Assembly (NCBI GenBank): GCA_020059785.1
Contig: JAGVBL010000255.1
Coordinates: 1-5,727, forward strand
From: Ignavibacteriales bacterium
Lineage (GTDB): Bacteria > Bacteroidota > Ignavibacteria > Ignavibacteriales > Melioribacteraceae
DNA length: 5,727 nucleotides
Direction: 5' to 3'
The position numbers were made by a program, and so were the translations under genes. The notes beneath the pieces were generated by a model. That model did no database searches and was not told the DNA's origin. It saw only the letters and a list, made by a program, of their open reading frames with translations. Positions 5,617 through 5,727 of this stretch are shown here, one piece after another. Positions within the stretch are counted from its first letter, which is position 1; the number at the start of each line of letters is the position of its first letter.

Positions 5617-5727
5617 AAAAAGTAATTCACATGATTGCTACACTTACAATTATTGGTATTGTTGCCGGAGGATTGTTGTCGGAAGTTAATAACTGGGCTT
5701 ACCCTTTGATTGTTGCCAATCAAAAAG
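5613..5727 (+). CDS. rnfG: Rnf complex subunit RnfG, N-terminal fragment
   Basis: Only the first 38 codons are present before the window ends. The visible part is a short basic start (MKK), one hydrophobic segment at about residues 7-23 containing a glycine pair, and then EVNNWAYPLIVANQK. This layout matches the membrane anchor and the proline-containing exit of RnfG, whose main domain lies outside the membrane and carries covalent FMN on an SGAT-type threonine. That domain is not visible here. The ATG overlaps the rnfD stop by four bases (ATGA), and a strong GGGGAGG at 5602-5608 lies four bases before it, so the start is well supported. Identification rests mainly on position after rnfCD, with the short N-terminus agreeing. 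Confidence 0.85.
   Translation, partial: MKKVIHMIATLTIIGIVAGGLLSEVNNWAYPLIVANQK

Overview
This 5.7 kb window comes from an AT-rich bacterial chromosome. It holds two complete genes on the minus strand, two complete genes on the plus strand, and a third plus-strand rnf gene cut by the right edge. Gene content and style suggest a free-living anaerobe or facultative anaerobe. They include a short RnfC of about 445 residues, rnf order C-D-G, AT-rich spacers with weak Shine-Dalgarno sites, and cell-surface glycan genes. My best guess is the Ignavibacteria/Chlorobi side of the Bacteroidota group, but this is an inference from general style. No rRNA or other marker is present, and other low-GC anaerobes remain possible.

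Left part (1-1925, minus strand): a two-gene glycan operon. It is read first through a GT-B/CDP-glycerol-transferase-like protein (912-1925) and then through an SpsF-type cytidylyltransferase (118-912). The stop and start overlap as TAATG, so the two are probably translationally coupled. Together they fit activation and transfer of a surface sugar. The operon may continue past the left edge, because no convincing terminator follows. The edge itself (1-117) carries three degenerate copies of a 13-base motif.

Middle (1926-3049): a divergent AT-rich intergenic region with candidate promoters on both strands and a perfect 16-bp palindrome over one -35 box. It is followed by a complete cytoplasmic class III (CpdA-like) metallophosphoesterase, best started at 2120.

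Right part (3050-5727): a 211-bp leader rich in inverted repeats, then rnfC, rnfD and the start of rnfG. These encode part of the Rnf membrane complex, which couples electron flow between reduced ferredoxin and NAD+ to Na+ or H+ translocation. rnfC carries the NADH-side domain and two [4Fe-4S] motifs. rnfD is the flavinylated membrane subunit. rnfG is the membrane-anchored flavoprotein, of which only the N-terminal anchor is visible. rnfE, rnfA and rnfB are expected downstream.

I see no mobile element, CRISPR array, RNA gene or broken gene, and nothing that amounts to a new biological system. The points most worth a second look are short regulatory-looking elements: the dyad directly upstream of the rnfC ribosome binding site, the partial sigma-54-like box before it, the palindrome in the divergent promoter region, and the degenerate repeats at the left edge.
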